Positions 62,801 through 64,000 of a stretch of 64,000 nucleotides of DNA are shown here, one piece after another. Made by a program: the position numbers and the translations under genes. The DNA comes from Liolophura sinensis. Taxonomy: Eukaryota > Mollusca > Polyplacophora > Chitonida > Chitonidae. Where the stretch lies: the NCBI RefSeq assembly GCF_032854445.1, contig NC_088300.1:41756458-41820457 (forward strand). Reading direction: 5' to 3'. Numbering within the stretch: position 1 is the first letter of the stretch; every line of letters starts with the position of its first letter. Under the pieces are notes generated by a model, which saw nothing but the letters and a program-made list of their open reading frames with translations, did no database searches and had not been told where the DNA came from.

Positions 62801-64000
62801 GAGCACAAATGTACTCAAGTATGTGAAATCCCCTGTTAGCAAAATGAGAGTATTTAAGCATAGAATATCCTTTAAAAGGCAACTTTTGTTATTGTGCATC
62901 TTTTGGCATACTAGAAGGAATTTACTTTGTATGTATATGTTTTCGTCGTCATATGACTGAAAAATTGTTGAGTACGATGTTAAACCCCAAGCACTCACTC
63001 ACTCACTGTATGTATATGTTAGTGTAGATTTGCTATCATTATGGCCTAATCTAAGCTTTAACCTTTATAATCAGTTTAACTGACAATGTTTCACAAATTC
63101 AAAAGTCTAGAGCAAAGTTTTTACAGCTGTGGGTAAGTAGCCTCTTAGAATATTGAGCGGAAAAGCTCAAACCATTCTGTTCAGTTTGAAGTTTTAATTT
63201 TCCTTGAACTTAGTGTTTACTTTTTTGTACAGTTTTATCTCTGGTCAACTTGAGTGGTATCCCTGAAGTTGGCTGTTATCTACGGAAATCATGAAATCTA
63301 TGGAGTTAAGTCACTGTCAAGTCAAACCTAAACCTTTGGGACAAACATTTTATATGAAAGCATTCAGTAACTAATGAAGTTAGCAGGAATGTTAGAAAAA
63401 CAGTTACACTAGATTACATTTAAATAGGTCACCTAGCTTAAAGCATAAACATACTTGTGGAAACACTGGCATAAAACCTTATACACATGTTAATTATAGG
63501 AAACCTGTGTATAAAAGTTGCCTGACAACTTTGTGTTTATCTGTGTGTGCTGTTTTTAACACCCATCACTGTTTGAGTTAACTTTCTGACTTTCTGACTA
63601 TATTGTATATTCTACTGCTGTGACATACTTAACGATCCTACATGTATATAGCAGAGTAGCTTTACATCACTGGTGTCTACAAGACGCTGGGATGAGAGGG
63701 CATTTTATGGTTATTTTATGAAACAGTAATCAAATATTTTAACAATGAATCTTTTTTTTTTTTTCAGTATAATTGTTTTTATACAAATGTTATATAAAAT
63801 TTTATGTGAGGTATACATTTATGTTCTGTCAAAAATAGAGCATTATGTTTGTGGTTTTCTAAGCCCTAATTAAGTTATCATCTGCAGTATAGTAAATTTG
63901 ACAACTTTAGGCTGTTGTGACAAGCATCTCCATCTACATGTATATGGAAGGATAATTGCTCAATATGTACTGCTGTAATCTTATCAATGAATGTTAATTG
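59825..64000. other. Probable first intron or intergenic sequence
   Basis: AT-rich. A SINE-B tail lies at 62936-63002. No other exon, array or RNA gene is supported. Confidence 0.4.
62936..63002 (+). mobile_element. SINE-B tail fragment
   Basis: CGTCGTCATATGACTGAAAA, ATTGTTGAGTACGATGTTAA and ACCCCAAGCACTCACTCACT match the 3' end of the copies at 31130-31190 and, reversed, at 19284-19350. Confidence 0.75.

Overview
This is a eukaryotic (animal) genomic window: AT-rich, with short exons bounded by GT-AG introns, many tRNA-derived SINE copies, minisatellites and (TA)n tracts. The dominant SINE and the frequent ACATGTA-like words suggest a marine lophotrochozoan, most likely a mollusc. That is inference; nothing here identifies the species. 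There are no bacterial-style genes or operons.

Region 1 (1-25.65 kb, + strand) is the 3' part of one large gene for a polycystin-1/REJ-type (receptor for egg jelly) membrane protein. Its ectodomain consists of two tandem copies of an 18-exon module: TIG/IPT-like, then a long REJ region, then a GAIN-like region with a GPS motif ending in HLTAF. The copies lie at 1188-9697 and 10058-23869. They share all intron phases and 16 of 18 exon lengths. A 36-nt exon and a last exon (24648-24841) follow, giving one transmembrane helix and a 32-residue tail. There is no PLAT domain or channel. The gene starts upstream of the window. Introns of copy 2 have been enlarged by repeats, a foldback element, a 63-bp minisatellite and a 120-bp (AT)n.

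Region 2 (25.65-29.4 kb) is intergenic: a 66-bp minisatellite, a decayed Crypton-like tyrosine recombinase fragment and a SINE.

Region 3 (29.4-55.26 kb, + strand) is a complete 30-exon URB2 homologue (nucleolar pre-60S ribosome biogenesis factor), about 1516 codons. Its introns hold at least seven tandem-repeat arrays, many SINEs and an antisense zinc-finger fragment. One intron (52944-53417) is a candidate U12-type AT-AC intron. The second coding exon carries an in-frame TAA and a splice-phase mismatch with exon 1. The 3' UTR is a 40-bp minisatellite that looks seeded from the gene's own last coding exon.

Region 4 (55.3-64 kb) has no recognisable coding sequence except a likely first coding exon (59797-59824) behind a promoter-like stretch with ATTGG and a palindromic GGTCACGTGACC. 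The rest of that gene would lie beyond the window.

The two main genes are functionally unrelated neighbours: a surface receptor-like protein and a housekeeping nucleolar protein. The best leads are the duplicated REJ-GAIN-GPS single-pass architecture, the AT-AC intron, the exon-derived minisatellite and the URB2 exon 2 lesions.
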